The notes under the pieces: model-generated
Told to the model about the DNA's origin: nothing
Seen by the model: only the letters and a program-made list of their open reading frames with translations
Databases searched by the model: none
Part shown: positions 34,910 to 48,332 of the stretch, piece by piece
How positions within the stretch are numbered: position 1 is the stretch's first letter
Layout: each line of letters starts with the position of its first letter
Translations under genes and position numbers: made by a program
NCBI GenBank assembly: GCA_027563935.2
Contig: CM050449.1
Location: 13,034,501-13,098,500 of the forward strand
Source of the DNA: Costus lasius
Taxonomy: Eukaryota > Streptophyta > Magnoliopsida > Zingiberales > Costaceae
Direction: 5' to 3'
DNA: 64,000 nt

Positions 34910-37900
34910 AAATGACACAAGCGGTGGCGAAGAGGAACCGTCAATGACCTGGGTCGATTGAAACAACCCTAGTCAGGCAGTGGAGCGGGCTAGGCTCGTC
35001 TACCTGGGGCAGAAGCTGGCAAGCGCAGGAAGCAAAGATGGTACAGACCTCAGAAACCGGGGGCGCCAGAGGCGAGGTCTGCCATGAATCGGAGACAAGC
35101 GCTCGATGTGACAGAACAGAGGTTTCGGGCACGCATAAAGAGGCAAGTAGGTGGAGGTTCGCACTGCGTAGCTTTACAAAATTCTCCCTTCTTTTTATTC
35201 TTGAAATGTTGCTGACGTATCAATCTACTGTTCTCTTTATTTTCTAGCTGCGCGTCACGTTCGTTATTTTCAGTTAGCTTGCCTTGTTACTCGTTGTGAC
35301 CTCTGTAATATGAATGATACAGACTAACCACTCCAAATTGTATTTGGAGTACGGGAATGAGGTATAATCTTAATCCTTATAATTGCGCACGGACCAATTA
35401 ACCAAACTGTAAACTATAGGGTCAAAATTAAAATTATTCAAGTTACATGATAAAGTAGAAAAAAAAAACTTACATTTGAAGCAGCCGGAACAAAAAAAAT
35501 AATCGAAACCTTGATGCAGTTGTAAGTTTATTTAAAAATAGTTTAATCTTCTTAATGTCAATTAACTTCTATCAAGATAATTTTGTTTGATCATGATATT
35601 CACGTCAACTTCAATATTATAAATGCACTAGTTATTGTATATAAATTCTAAGAAGAGATTAAAGGGTCCTTTATGAAAGATGGAACCTTGGTTATCTAAT
35701 AAAAAATATATAAAAAGTTTTTTTTTATTTACTCGATTTTGATTCCACCCAATCGGATGGCTCATGGCAAGAGTCTAATTTCCATATTGATCCTTCAAGA
35801 ATTATAGCTAAGCAAATCCTGACTTACGTTGTACAATTGAAAATAAAAAGTATTTTTTTAATCTTTTCTATTTTAATCAATTCCAATCGGACATTCTAAG
35901 TCAAAATCTGCATAATTAAATGGCTCAAGCCTAACCTTTTGTTGGAATAGAATTTATTAAACGTGAAATAGAGTACATTATTTACAATATGAACCTACAT
36001 TCCCACAAATTTTAGAAGCCTTTTTGAAATTCTAGACCATCTCATATTGATCAGTTTTTGTTCTTATTGACACATGCCAAATATGTTCACTTTGCCAAAC
36101 ATGCATATGTAGTCAATATAACTAGGATTAAACTTAAATTAGAAGAAAAAAATCATAGAATGATTACTCGACAACAATCGGTATATAGGCTGAGAAGCTC
36201 AACAGTGCAAAATCGCCGTCGTGAACTCAGCGATTGATGATAGCATTCAACGTGCAGAAAGTCCAGAGTGATTGCCTGACACTTGTAACCTACGTGGAAA
36301 CTTAAACCTATTAAACTCTCCACCTGAAGATAATCACAAATTGTGTACATTTAGACAGACATCATAAATTGACATGCGTTAGATGAACATGGTAGGGTAA
36401 AAAATCCATTTAAAGAAGAATGTTAAAATCTACAATTTACAAAATAAAAGAATGGCTGATAGAAGCAAATATAGAAGCACTGAACAATATTAATTCATGG
36501 ACCTGCATTTGCTTCATCGCCATAATCTTGAATACTAGTAAGACAAAACATATGTCACTTGTAAAACACACACTAATCATCTAATCATATAAATACATTA
36601 ACATATAAATAGAATTATTCTACCAACGATAGTCAATAGAAGCCTTTGACTGACGCATTAACCGGAGCAACATGGAAAAGAATCTTTAGTAGTGGGAACA
36701 GTTGGTACATGATGCCCTCAAATATATCAACTTGACAAAACATTCGCATGGAGAAAATATTTAACCACAACAAATAACCCCACTTGAAAGAAAAATTTGT
36801 TGGCATGCTTTACTGAAGTATAAGGTGGATCTATGTCTGCTCTTACTGAGATTTATTGAGTGTATATATGTTATCAAGGGTATCTAGTATATATGGTATA
36901 AAAATTTTTACTAAAAATTATATTTTGCCCTCCTGGTCCTGCATCTGCAACTGATAATAAGAGAACAAGGGTTTTATGCACCAAGATAACAGCACTTTAC
37001 GGATTATTTGTATCATCTACTGAGCTCGCAAAAATAAAAATGATTCGTATAGTGAGGTCTTAATGAACCATTTTAGAATTAGACTGGCATGTTCCGTGTA
37101 GCGACCGAATGCAGGGCAAGTACCTAATTACTAGAGGCATATACAACATGAAGATCTATTGCTTGCTTGGAACCAAAAGTTTTCATAGAATTGGATAGTC
37201 GATTCCATAATTTGATTAAATTCCTCTATTTGGAAAGTGAATAGCTAAGAATGAGAATTCTCTCAAATCCTGTAAAAATGGTCGAATTTACTTATATGTG
37301 AAATCCTTGAACCACAAAATATGTAGTCATAACCCCCAGTTTAGTTGTCCCCATGATGAAGAAAAAATCAGCATTGATATAACACATTCATTAGAAGAAA
37401 TTAATGAAACCTCTTGCAAATCGATCCCCTTTGGTACTCAGATTTTGTTCGTCATTTGTATAGCTTAGCAGCAAATGATGACGTTTGGACGATATTGTTT
37501 TATCCTTCTTTTTGCGTTCACTGATCAAAACAGATCAGGTATTTCATTCAAATGAAACAAATAAAATACAAGCTAAAGTAATTGTTTAAATTTCTGATAA
37601 TTCTAGTGATAACTCAAGCTGCTGTTTCCTTTTCTGTGATCTGGTAACTGGTTAGGAACCAAGACCGATGCCATTGCCAACAATTCTGGTAGCAGCAGAG
37701 AACAGATATTTGCCTCTTAACAATATTTTGTATCAAAATCCATGCTCTTAAGATTTGATTTGGATCTAATAGTTATTGTTGAGTTATATATTAGCATGAC
37801 ATTTGCGCTATTTATATTGGTATCTTTTGCTATTCGATTGTACTACCACAATCCTAGTTGAACATTAAACAATCTGCATCCTACATGCACAACATATAAT

Positions 37901-38920
37901 CATAGCATGTGTTTGTTTGTGAAACATGCCACCTATAGTTAAGGGTAATTTAGTGAGCCAAAAGAATTAATCATTTTTCATTATGATTTAGTATTTGAGA
38001 AATGGAATAATATTTCCCATATCTACACTAAATTCGAATAACAAGAGTAATATATTTAATTCTTGATATATATTTTCTTATATGGAATTTGAATTCTTTT
38101 ATAGATTAATCATAACATCATGACTTATAGGGTGACCGTGCATGTCTTCTTATTTGAATGGTTTGTGCATTTAGACTATTATTATGGATCTTTGGTTCAA
38201 TTCTCAATTATAGTCTGTATAGTTCTGGTAACATTTAATGTATAGTTAAACATAAAAAATGACTTATATAGTAACTAAGCCTAATGTTTTGAGTAATTAT
38301 GTTTACCATTTTTTTCACATAGGCATCAACAACTATGATACTTGGCATTTCATAATAGTAAACTTGTAACAACAACAAACTTGGCCAAAGAATGGGCCGT
38401 TAATATCTAGAAGTCAACAACTATTTTAGAAGCTTAAATTATTAGGAAACGACTGAATTTATATTTATGACCACGGTAACATGTTTAAAAAAATTTGATT
38501 GGCTAACTTGTTAAAAAAATGCATAAACAAGGAAAGGGCCCGGTTTTAAATGGGTTGTTTATCAAGAACACTTGATCATAGCATCAAACGAAACCAATGC
38601 AGATTACTATTGTTATCCCTTGTAATCTCTATGCTCGCAAGTCAGAGATCTCATGAAGGCGACATTGAGATCCCTTTTCCTCCAATTTAACTAAGTAAAC
38701 AACTAGTCACATGCTTTTTCCCACATATCAAAGGAAATAAACAATATAACTCAAAGCAAATCCATACACGAGAAGCAGACACTTTATATTAATGAGACGA
38801 AGAAATTGCGATCGAGTAAGGACAGTGGGAACAAGAAGAAAGGTTAATTTTCCAGAATCGCATCTTTGCTACTTAATCTTCGAAGATAAAGGAAGTGCAG
38901 GAAAGAAATCAAGCACTCTA
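34910..38920. other. Spacer upstream of IPK1, no gene assigned
   Basis: 34910-35150 is GC-richer and probably holds the IPK1 leader and promoter. The remainder is AT-rich. A minus-strand frame at 36153-36350 begins after a possible AG acceptor near 36326 but matches nothing I know. Confidence 0.5.
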
Positions 38921-38921
38921 C

Positions 38922-39070
38922 CTGGTATTGGCGGCTCTGACGCTGCGTGGGGCTGACAACGGCAATGGATCGAGGGTTCGGCACGGTGATCTGAAGTGGA
39001 ATCGACGAATCGTCGTCGATCGACGAAGATGTTGAGCTTCCGAACCTTCGCTGAAGGCGTTTAAGCAGCG
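38922..39070 (-). other. Possible first exon of an unidentified minus-strand transcript
   Basis: A GC-rich island in AT-rich DNA. On the minus strand a frame reads SLLKRLQRRFGSS and ends RQSRQYQ at a good donor (CAG then GTAGAG at 38921). It has no ATG in frame within view. Joined in phase to a segment from about 36326 it would stay open, but I recognise neither part. It could be a non-coding leader exon. Confidence 0.25.
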
Positions 39071-39397
39071 ATGGCGATGGATTTTTCTGGAAGGGAAGAC
39101 AAGGGGTTAGGTTCTGAAGAGAGGCGGGGACCGAATTTGAACCAGAGGCTGTTGATGAAACATGAGCGAGATAAAGGTTTTATTAGCGGAGAGGTTAGAA
39201 TCTTTCACTTCAACCCTTGTTCTTTTTTTAATATAGTTGTGTTGTTGTTATTATTGAATTGATGTTACGAGAAAGAGGTATTTAATAGGCTGTGGTGCAA
39301 TTGCTATTACTATTGTTTTTAGTTTTGAACTTGTAATTAAATTTTAAAATTTTATAGCCCTTAAGGCTTAAACTGTAAAGATTTCGAATTTGGGCAC

Positions 39398-39419
39398 AGC
39401 CCAGTTCCGGCCCAGCCCA
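39398..39419 (-). promoter_or_regulatory. Cluster of three site II motifs
   Basis: AGCCCA (39398), GGCCCA (39409) and AGCCCA (39414) are TGGGCT/TGGGCC on the minus strand. Such clusters mark promoters of housekeeping plant genes. They lie about 330 bases upstream of the possible exon at 38922-39070. Confidence 0.4.
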
Positions 39420-41510
39420 GTTAAAAGACCCTAGCAGATCAGGTCCGCTGAACGGATCGGGCGGCCGCTCGAATCTGAAATTGCCAACGGGCGAAAATGC
39501 ACAAGCGAAATCAATTGCGTGCAAGGGGCTGACGTGGCGACGTCACATCAATGTGGGCGGCGGGCTGACTGGACAGAGGGCACGTGGATCGAGGCAAGGA
39601 AAAAAAAAGAAAAGACGACGTCGCCGTCTTCGGTGGGTTACGAACGTCTTTGCATTCAAATCCTCGCCGGTGTTTCCCCCTCTCCATTTTTTCTCCTCTC
39701 CGACGAGCTCCAACCTAGTCGGACCTCCCTCTCGCATTCGTTCGCAAATCCAGTGGTGCAAGTAGGTGGTTCGGATCGCGACGAACCCCCGCCTCCTCTT
39801 CGTCGTCTTCCTCGCGTCCGGCGACACAATTGCTGGCGACACTCTCAGACTGCCTCGAAAGGCGACTTCTGCTACCACTTCATCGACTATAAGGAGCCTG
39901 CGTTTCGCCGAGGTACCCTCTTGCCATTGCCGACACCTTCCCTGGTCTCTATCCCGGTCAAATGCTCTTTCCCGGCGACGCCATTCCTTTTTGTTCTTCT
40001 ATGTTGCATGCATGCATTGGCCGCATTCTCGTGCTCCCTTAGCGAGCCCCTCCCACTTCTCATCTAGGGGGCTTGTCCGCCTGCATGCAGAAATTTCTGG
40101 GCCCTACTCGCCTGTGTGCAAGCTTCCCTAGTCGGCGACGGCCGTTGCCTGTGTGCGGTTAGTGCTTGCCATTTAGCCTTCTCCGCCTGCGTGCAGTTGG
40201 TGCCTGCCGTTCAGCCTTCTCCGCCTGCGCGCGGATCTCTCTCTCCTCCCATGGTGGCTCCCCGGTGTTCGCATGCTTCCCTCCTCTGCCTGCGTGCGAA
40301 CCCTTCCTTGTCCGTGAGCTCCTTTCAACCAGCCCGGTTCCGCTGTCCGCTTGCCCCGCGTGTGAAGAGGACGCTCATCCGCTGTGCTGAAGCCTCGCCT
40401 ACTGCGTTCGTGTTAGTGTTTATGCACTGAGACCTAGTTATGGTCTACTTTATGTACTACTTGATACAGATATTTCCTATAAATATCATTCTAGCATTGT
40501 CATTATCATTGTTTATTTGCATCTGCGATTGTGTACTTATATGATAATATCCCCGGAGACAAATTAGATATGTGCTCGAACTCTAGTCCCCAGTCAAGTA
40601 CCTGAGTGGATATGAGATAGCTCTGGTATATGTGAGACTGGTATATGCGCTGGTTAGGCACGAGATGCTAACGTAGACATATGAGTATATCAGTGGTTGA
40701 TATACTGGACCGACCCGCTGTAAGACAATAACTAGGTGTCATGAGTTATTCTCACAAGTGGCAGGAGATGTATTGATCCCTTGACTTGAGGTCATTGACT
40801 ATTCTATATGGTTAGGGACATGTTTTGATACAATCTAACACCTTACCATATGTTGAACCATTAATTTTCATCCATATGTGCATACAAAAGGATAAAGTCA
40901 AAATTAATTTTGACTATGGAGTGAAAATTGGAAATGCACAAAAAAAAAATCAGATAAGTCAACATGGTAATGTGGCTAAAAATAATACCATTCAAATTCA
41001 TGGCGTGATTAGCTCTATTAAATACAAAGAAGGAAAGAGAATTGAGCATACAGAGGGAAGCGCTAGCACTTGGCTGGAAACAAAATTAATGAGAGACTCA
41101 AATTAGCAGCTAATAAAAAAAATTAAATGAAATCAATGATATACAAAGAAAATTGGCAAAAGCTTCTAAAAAAGAAGAAGCGCCAGGAAAGGCTGGCGGA
41201 GGAAGAAGCGAAGAGGCTGGGCAGCAATAAATATAGGAGTTGGTCCAAGAAGAAAAAAAAAAGGAGGGTGCACCAAGAGGAGAGGGGCGGCTACGCAAAA
41301 AAAAAATTGAAGAGGGAGAAATTGTGAGTTTTCGAAGCTCTCGGCAACGACACAAAGAAGCAAGGGGCGACACCAAAAATAAAAAAGGAGGAAGGGCTCT
41401 TGGCTGGAGGGTCTCGGTGACACCAACAAAAGGAGAAAAAAGAGGAAGATTAAGAGGAGAGCTTTTCACCTCTCGGCACAAAAAAAAAAAGAGAAAGGCA
41501 GGAGGAATTA

Positions 41511-41915
41511 AGTTGTTCATGATTGATTTCATGTTCGACTCATCCCCCAATGGTATGCGAAAATAAGAAAGGAAAGACGCGAGAAACTCTGTTGTTCATG
41601 ATTGATTTCATGTTCGACTCCTCCCCCCAATGATATGCGAAAACTCCTTCCCCCAATGATATGCGAAAATAAAAAAAAGAAAGACGCGAGAAACTCTGTT
41701 GTTCATGATGATTTCAAGTTCGACTCCTCCCCCAATGATATGCGAAAATAAAAAAAGAAAGGCGTGAGAAACTCTATTGTTCATGATGATTTCATGTTGA
41801 CTCCTCCCCCGATAATATGCGAGGATAAAAAAAAAAAAGGAAAGAAAACACTCTGTTGTTCATGATAGTCTGATGTTCAACTCTTCCCCCGGATGATATG
41901 GGGGTATAAAAAGAA
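41511..41915 (+). repeat. About 78-bp tandem repeat
   Basis: GTTGTTCATGATTGATTTCA or close variants start near 41512, 41591, 41700, 41779 and 41857, each followed by GTTCGACTC[C]TCCCCC and ATATGCGAAAATAA. Five copies; the longer second interval contains an extra partial unit near 41640. Confidence 0.85.
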
Positions 41916-42889
41916 AGCCGGCGACGCCGAATGTTTATTCCACCAAATTCAGCCAACGGATCAGCATCAAACTTCCACCACACCTTTTCCTCAAGTGTGA
42001 GGACCCACAGACAGAAGGATTCGGCGATTTGACGGTTAGATCGCCGGAATCGAATGATTTTATGTCGGCGACGCTATTCTCGCCAAAAGCTTCAATTCGT
42101 CGTCTAAACTCCACTAGAAGCCTCCACATTCCGGCCACAAGTCCTCCACTACATAGAGAAGCTACCCCTAAAACTGATTTGCCGGAGAAGCAGCGAGCCG
42201 GCGGTGGCGACGAACCCTAATTTCGTCCGCCGCCGCCGCGACGAAGAAAGGAACGAACGGCTGAGATTAGTTTGAACGAGATCAACAGTCCAGATTCAAC
42301 ATCAGTCGACGATCCAGATGATTTCGAACAAAATCGAACGGCTAAGATTCATCCGGTTCAATAAATTTAAATCAACGAATGAGATTTACCTAAATCAAAT
42401 CAACGCTTCAGATTCAAAACAAAAGCGACGATCGAGATTATTTCATGGTTAATCGGAGATCGATATCAATCCGATTTAACAAACTAAATCCAACGGTCTA
42501 GATTCGTTCATTTCAAATCTAACGGTTCAGATCTGAACATAGGTTGACGATCCAGATTGCATCACACTTAATCGAAGGGCTGAAATCAATCTGGAATAAT
42601 AAATTACGTCGGACGGCTGACATTCGTCCATCTAAAATCGAACGGTTCAGATCTATATCAGAACTAACGAACGAGATTAACTCAAGCATAATCGGATGGC
42701 TAAGATCATACTGATCAGATCCAACGGTTTATATTCATTCAAAATCGAACGGATCTGATCATTTAATCTGATTACATCGGACGGCTGATATTCGTCCATC
42801 CCGAATTGCACGATTCAGATTCAAGTTAATTCGACGGCCCAGATCTGCACATAAAACATATGAATGGCTGAGAATGATTGGAGCATATC

Positions 42890-43860
42890 TTAGTCAATCA
42901 GTTGACGTTCAGCACGATCAAGATGTCGATCCCTATTATATCGAACCCGATCTTTTCGGATATGGCATTAGATATTCGATCCAAGGCTTGGATTGATACA
43001 GATTGGAATATTTAAATGAACGGTCCTGATAAATCTGATATAAAATATAAAATCGACGGCTAAAATTAATCGGAGCATATCTCCATCAATCAGATGACTT
43101 TTGACATGATCAAGGAGTTGATCCCTATCAAATGGGACTTGATCTTTCCAGATGTGATCTCAGATCTTCGATCCGAAACTTGAATTGAAGCAGATCTGCG
43201 AATCTAAGTGAACATTCAAGATAAATTTGATCAAATAGGGAATCAACAGCCAAAATTAATTTGAGAATATTTAAGTCAATCAGTTCACCTTTGACATGAT
43301 CAAGGAGTTGATCCCTATCAAATGGCACTTGATCTTTCCAGATGTGATGTCAGATTTTCGATCCAAAACTTGAATAAATAGTCATGAAGAGTTTGATGAA
43401 ATCAATAGTTAATATTGATTTGCACAAATTTCAGCCAATCAGATGGCTTTCAAAATGACGGATATTGATCCCTATAAATTTGGATCAGATCTTTCCAGAT
43501 CCACTCTCAGATTCTCGATCAGAGATCCAGATCAAAGCAGATCTACAAATCAAATATTCAACGGCTGAGATTAATTTACATGAATCTAAGCTGATGAGAT
43601 GGCTTTCGAAGTGATCCGGATATTGATCCCTACAAATTTGGATCAGATCTTTCCAGATCCACTCCTGGATTTTCAATCAGAGATCCAGACCAAAGCAGAA
43701 CTACAAATCAAACATTCAACGGTTGAAATTAATTCTCTCAAATCTCAGCTAATCGGATGACTCTCAAAATAATCCGGACATCGACTCTTACCAAATTGAG
43801 TTAGATCTTTTCTGAATTTGATCTCAGATTTTCGATCAGAAACACAGATCTAAGTAGATT
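42890..43860 (+). repeat. About 180-bp degenerate tandem repeat
   Basis: Five or so units built around GGAGTTGATCCCTATCAAAT and GATCTTTCCAGAT, separated by TTCGATC and AACGGCTGAGATTAATT blocks. The more scattered CGAACGGCTGAGATT motifs at 42230-42890 are probably older members of the same array. Confidence 0.75.
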
Positions 43861-44010
43861 TGCATATCAATTATCAAATTTTGAACGCTTGGCCCCTCGG
43901 TGCATTCATCCAAACCTTGAATGTTTAGCCTCATGGCTCGTTCACTTAACCCATGCACTCAACAAAAATAGTCATGGATGATAAATGCCTGACGCATATT
44001 GTTAATAACA

Positions 44011-44521
44011 TTGTTTGGGAGGTGCGTACGTTGATACTTCGTATCGGGGCGTAGTTCCTCAACGTTGTTGCAACACAGCTCATATTCTTCTCCATGACTT
44101 ATGACAAATGAAGATATTTCCTCAAAATCAAATTATCCAACACGCCGCGAGGCCGGATAATTTTTCTCAAAATCAAAATATCCAACAAGTCGCAAGACCG
44201 GATAATTTTTAAATTCAAATTATCCAACAAGTCGCAAGACCGGATATTTCCAAATCCAAATTATCCAACAAGTCGCAAGACCGGATAATTTCCAAATTCA
44301 AATTATCTAATACGCCGCAAGGCCGGATGATTTTCCGAATCAAATCAAATTATCCAACACGCCGCGAGGCCGGGTAATTCCCCCAAATCAGACATCCAAT
44401 ACACCGTCAAGGCCGGATGATCTTCCAAATTCCAATATCCGACGTGCCTTAATGTATTACGGTGGAATATTGTTTGGGAGATGCGTACGTCGATGTTTAT
44501 TATCGGGGCGTAGTTCCTCAA
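44011..44521 (+). repeat. About 50-bp tandem repeats between two copies of a 50-bp box
   Basis: About eight units of TTATCCAACAAGTCGCAAGA followed by CCGGATAATTT fill 44130-44440. They are bracketed by direct copies of a box beginning GTTTGGGAGGTGCGTACGT and ending GGGGCGTAGTTCCTCAA at about 44011 and 44470. Confidence 0.8.
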
Positions 44522-45989
44522 TATGACATTGTGATGTCAAGGCCGGATATTCTCAAAGCCATTGCGAAACCAAAATGTTTGACACACATAAATTGCCCAA
44601 GTTGATAAAAGCTCTTTATTTTTCATCGCTCATGTATTGTGACAAGTCATGTACTTTCACAATGTTCATGAATAAAATTGCTCAGTCTTATATTTTATTT
44701 CATAGTATAGATCTCTTAATCAAAGGTTCCCTAATTTTATGGGTAATTAACAATGAGTGATTGCACTCATTAGAAACTAGAACCCATTAAACAATAAGCC
44801 TTATTAATTTAAGGTGAATTTAATAAAGGTCATATTACATTTCCAATATAACACTTTTGACCCCACACCATAGTTGGGAGGTCATAACGGTTGTTATTGA
44901 GTATATCACGACCCGTATGTGAAGGTTAATGTACAGATAGAGGATTTGCCCCTTCCTTAGAAAAGCTTGATATCTATGGAGCTCCTCTATGGTTCTATAA
45001 CTGAAAGTATATGGCCATACCCAGGTGAGAACCTGATTTAGTCATGACCATGAGATTGGGTGAAAACAAGTGGTGACACACTTGTCCAATCGGATATCAG
45101 TTTGGCAAATGGACTATAATGTATCTGTACCTAGTTGCGATGATGGGGATGTCAATGTCAATATCCATTCCGATGACTTGGGTAGCAGTGATGCACTACT
45201 AGGTGTCACTCACTGCTTGTGATGACCTTAGGTCATCACTGTCAACGTCAAAGAAACCTACAGGGTCGCACACCTTGATACTCGAGTTTTCGTATTGATC
45301 GGGTAGCCTTTAGATCGAGTTATTGGATAACTCGAATCTATTTGAGAGATTTCATTAGCGACAATGGGCCTGATGAGATGGAAGAAACTTATTGGGGCCA
45401 AATTCTATTTTTGGCATATTGACCAAATTAACCATGGTTAAGCCTCATTTGACCTTGGGTTAAATTGGATTGGATCAAATAGCTTAGTTAATATGTGTAA
45501 TGGACCTTGGGCTAGGCCCATTACTTAATGAGGTTTTCTAATAAGTTACAATGAAGAGATAAGAAACTAAAAGGGTATAATGAGGAGATTTATTTGTCAT
45601 AGGCGCATAAAGGAATCCTAGTTGGACTAGGATTGGCGCATAAGCTTAATTTGGTATCTTCAAGTTATTTATTTAGATTAGGATTCAATATAATCACTTA
45701 GGATATTAATTAAGATATGACATGTGCAAGTGGGCTTATTATTTACTTAATTAGAGTCTTGCGCCCAAGCCTTATTAGGTAATCCATCATGATGCCTTGA
45801 CTAGGTCTAGGCGTATGGATGGGATTAATGCCTCATATGGCATGATATGGGTGCATATGGCCAAAGCTTGCTTAGGCAAGGCTTAGGCGCATATGAGAGT
45901 GGAGATTTGATCAATATATTTGATTGGATAATCTCCTATAATCATGCCCTAATAGCCCTTACCTTCCATACACCCTAACCGCCTCTTGC

Positions 45990-46003
45990 TCCTATAAAAC
46001 AAG
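45990..46003 (+). promoter_or_regulatory. TATA box of an LTR-like region
   Basis: CTCCTATAAAACAA followed by a long pyrimidine-rich leader (46060-46350) resembles the U3/R junction of an LTR. It supports reading 45.5-47.2 kb as an LTR. Confidence 0.45.
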
Positions 46004-47235
46004 TCCAGACTAATGCTTGGAGGCTGTGGAGAATTAGAGGGGCGATAGCTTGAAGTTTTTGGAGCTCTTCTTCCATCAAGGCCGAATTCTTCTTCTCCTT
46101 CCCTTCCTTGGCGCAAAGGAGAAAGAAGGCTTGCGGCATCATCTTCTTCTTCTTGTTCCCTTGCACATCATTCCCTTGGTGGTTGGCACAAGTGATCAAG
46201 AGGCTCTCCTTAGGCATGGATCTTCTTCCCGAGGCTAGCACCAGGCGTGGAAGAAGATAACTTGAAGAATCCATGTGTGCGAGACTACAGAGGGCACACA
46301 CTTGGGCGTCTGCAACGGCATTGTCCCTTCTCGCTTCTAGGTACTTTCTTCTCTCATCGTGTTGACCCCCTCGCAAGAATATCTTCACTGCCTTTTTGGG
46401 ACTGACCTGTTTCGGGGATATGCTTCCGCTGTATGTATTCTGTAATGTGTAAAAATTTGTAAATATCCTCGGGGTTTCCCACAGTTCGTCCCCGGTTTCA
46501 TTCTCGATCAGACGTCGGCGTGTGGCTTCTGCATGCACCCTCCTTCTCTCTCGGGTGAAGGAAGTTGGCCAGCTGATCTTCCTTCCCACCCGCGGACACG
46601 TGCTTACGTTCGCCCTGGCGTCGTGAATAGGGACGGCTTCGCCCGTCTGCTATTGTTGCAACTATGTGTACCTCCATGGGAGTTGTCCATCTAGGCTTCC
46701 CCAGTTCCGGCGTGCAACACCGATGGTGGGACGACCCACCGACGTCTATCGCCGGCTGTCCCGCGGGCGCGCTAGTGTGCCCGACTACCAGCGCGGAATA
46801 TCCGGCTACCTATTCTCGTCTGCTCTGGTGTACGAACATGTTATCTACAACGTATGCGACGTTGTGATGTCTCTGACATCCTCGACGCTGACGTTGTAGT
46901 CAACATGGTCGTGCTTGATGTGGACCCTATTCGACGTGGTCGGCTCTGGGTGGGTCCGCTTAGGGTTCGGGTGAACCCGGTTTGTCTCAGTGACACCGGT
47001 CTTCGGTGAATCACGAGCGTTGATCCGAGTCCTATTGGGACAGCAGAGATCCTTGTTGAGTCCTTGGTCGGGCTGGAGGTCGGTTTGAAGAACCTTCCGC
47101 ACCAATCACGCCTAATCTCGCGGTTACGACCGTGGTGCCCTTGCGTGGGTGTGTTTGAACTCGAGTCAAGCGTTGACTCACGTGTATATTCGTTAGTGAA
47201 AAAAAATTTAGTTACCATAATTCAGGGCGTGACAT

Positions 47236-48203
47236 CTAGTATAATACATAGTTTATATGTAAAATCACAATTTTTTAAATGATGCAATTTTGTTATAAAC
47301 TCTATCTATCTATGTGGATTTTATTATCCTTCAATAGTTTATTTACATTAATTTAAATGCATATCTCTTTGAATAGCAGGGATAAAAATGAAGAAAATAA
47401 TAATGACACATAAAAATTCATAATACATATTTCTTATAATTAAATAAAAATATGAGTTTATTTTTAAAATAATTAACCATGCAAATTATTAATTAATATA
47501 CACTAGCTAATGCATTTGTTAAATATATAATTACATGTTAAATTAAAATAAATTTTAATATATTATATTAATAAATTAATTACATATACATAATAACTAA
47601 TTTGTTTAAACTTTTATATATGATATTTATATATTAAATATAAATATATTTATAAATATAAAATAGATTATATTGTCAAAGTATTGGGTATTTAGGTTAT
47701 CTACCTAAACGATCCAAAAAAATATTTGCAACAAGTACGTTCTACCCTCTTCAAGACATAATCTTAATGCAAAACACAAATCCGGATGATATTCAACATA
47801 CACAAATTCTCTGTAAATATATATATAAATATCTGAAGTTAATATACACGATGTTAGTCAGCACACATGAATATTCAGAATTTTGTGTATATACACAAAA
47901 TTCATATCTAAAAAATAAGAAAAAGAGAGAGGAAGTTGGGATTGTAAAGAGAATCGAGGTATTCATTGACATCAATGACTCAACGACGTGAGGAAAAAAA
48001 AAAGACTCAACGACATTACCTCTATCGTCCTAGGGGATCAGTGTAGTTATCTTCTCCTTTCTTTAACAAAATCTCATATAATGTGATTTATTTTAGATGA
48101 AACAAACAACAATGATGAGAAACTTGTAGATGAAAATATTTGGTCCTTGGTAAGACATAAGTAATACGATGAACTATGACATTCTTTGACCTCATCACTT
48201 TCA
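47236..48203. other. Very AT-rich spacer
   Basis: No gene recognised. Short frames near 47767-47991 are low-complexity. Confidence 0.6.
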
Positions 48204-48329
48204 CTGTGTTTCCTTGGATGGAAACTAGGAGGAAAGAATGAAAAACACACTATATCTAGACGCAAAATACTACTAGATTTAATGTATTTTTCATTCTTTC
48301 TTCTAACTTTTTTGTCCAAGGAAACACAG
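48204..48329. mobile_element. PIF/Harbinger-like MITE
   Basis: A 126-bp element. Perfect 15-bp ends CTGTGTTTCCTTGGA and its complement, flanked by TCA at 48201-48203 and 48330-48332. Three-base TNA duplications and this end sequence fit the PIF/Harbinger group. Confidence 0.75.
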
Positions 48330-48332
48330 TCA

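Larger units (their letters stand above)
39520..47235. mobile_element. Repeat-rich non-coding stretch, probably LTR-retrotransposon derived
   Basis: About 7.7 kb without a recognisable gene or pol domain. It holds GC-rich leader-like DNA (39520-40430), a purine-rich tract (41110-41500), several tandem repeats, a TATA-led LTR-like region (45990 onward) and an end GGGCGTGACA near 47232, like Ty3-type LTR ends. Passages near 40560-40830 and 44840-45450 have the look of untranslated LARD-type retrotransposon DNA. I could not pair two LTRs, so more than one element may be mixed here. Confidence 0.45.

Noticed and set aside
39519..40067. 182-codon frame as a gene
   Set aside because: GC-rich leader-like DNA next to retrotransposon-type repeats; composition explains the open frame and nothing in it is recognisable.
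44000..44450. CRISPR-like array
   Set aside because: The units are contiguous degenerate tandem repeats in plant DNA; there are no unique spacers between exact repeats.
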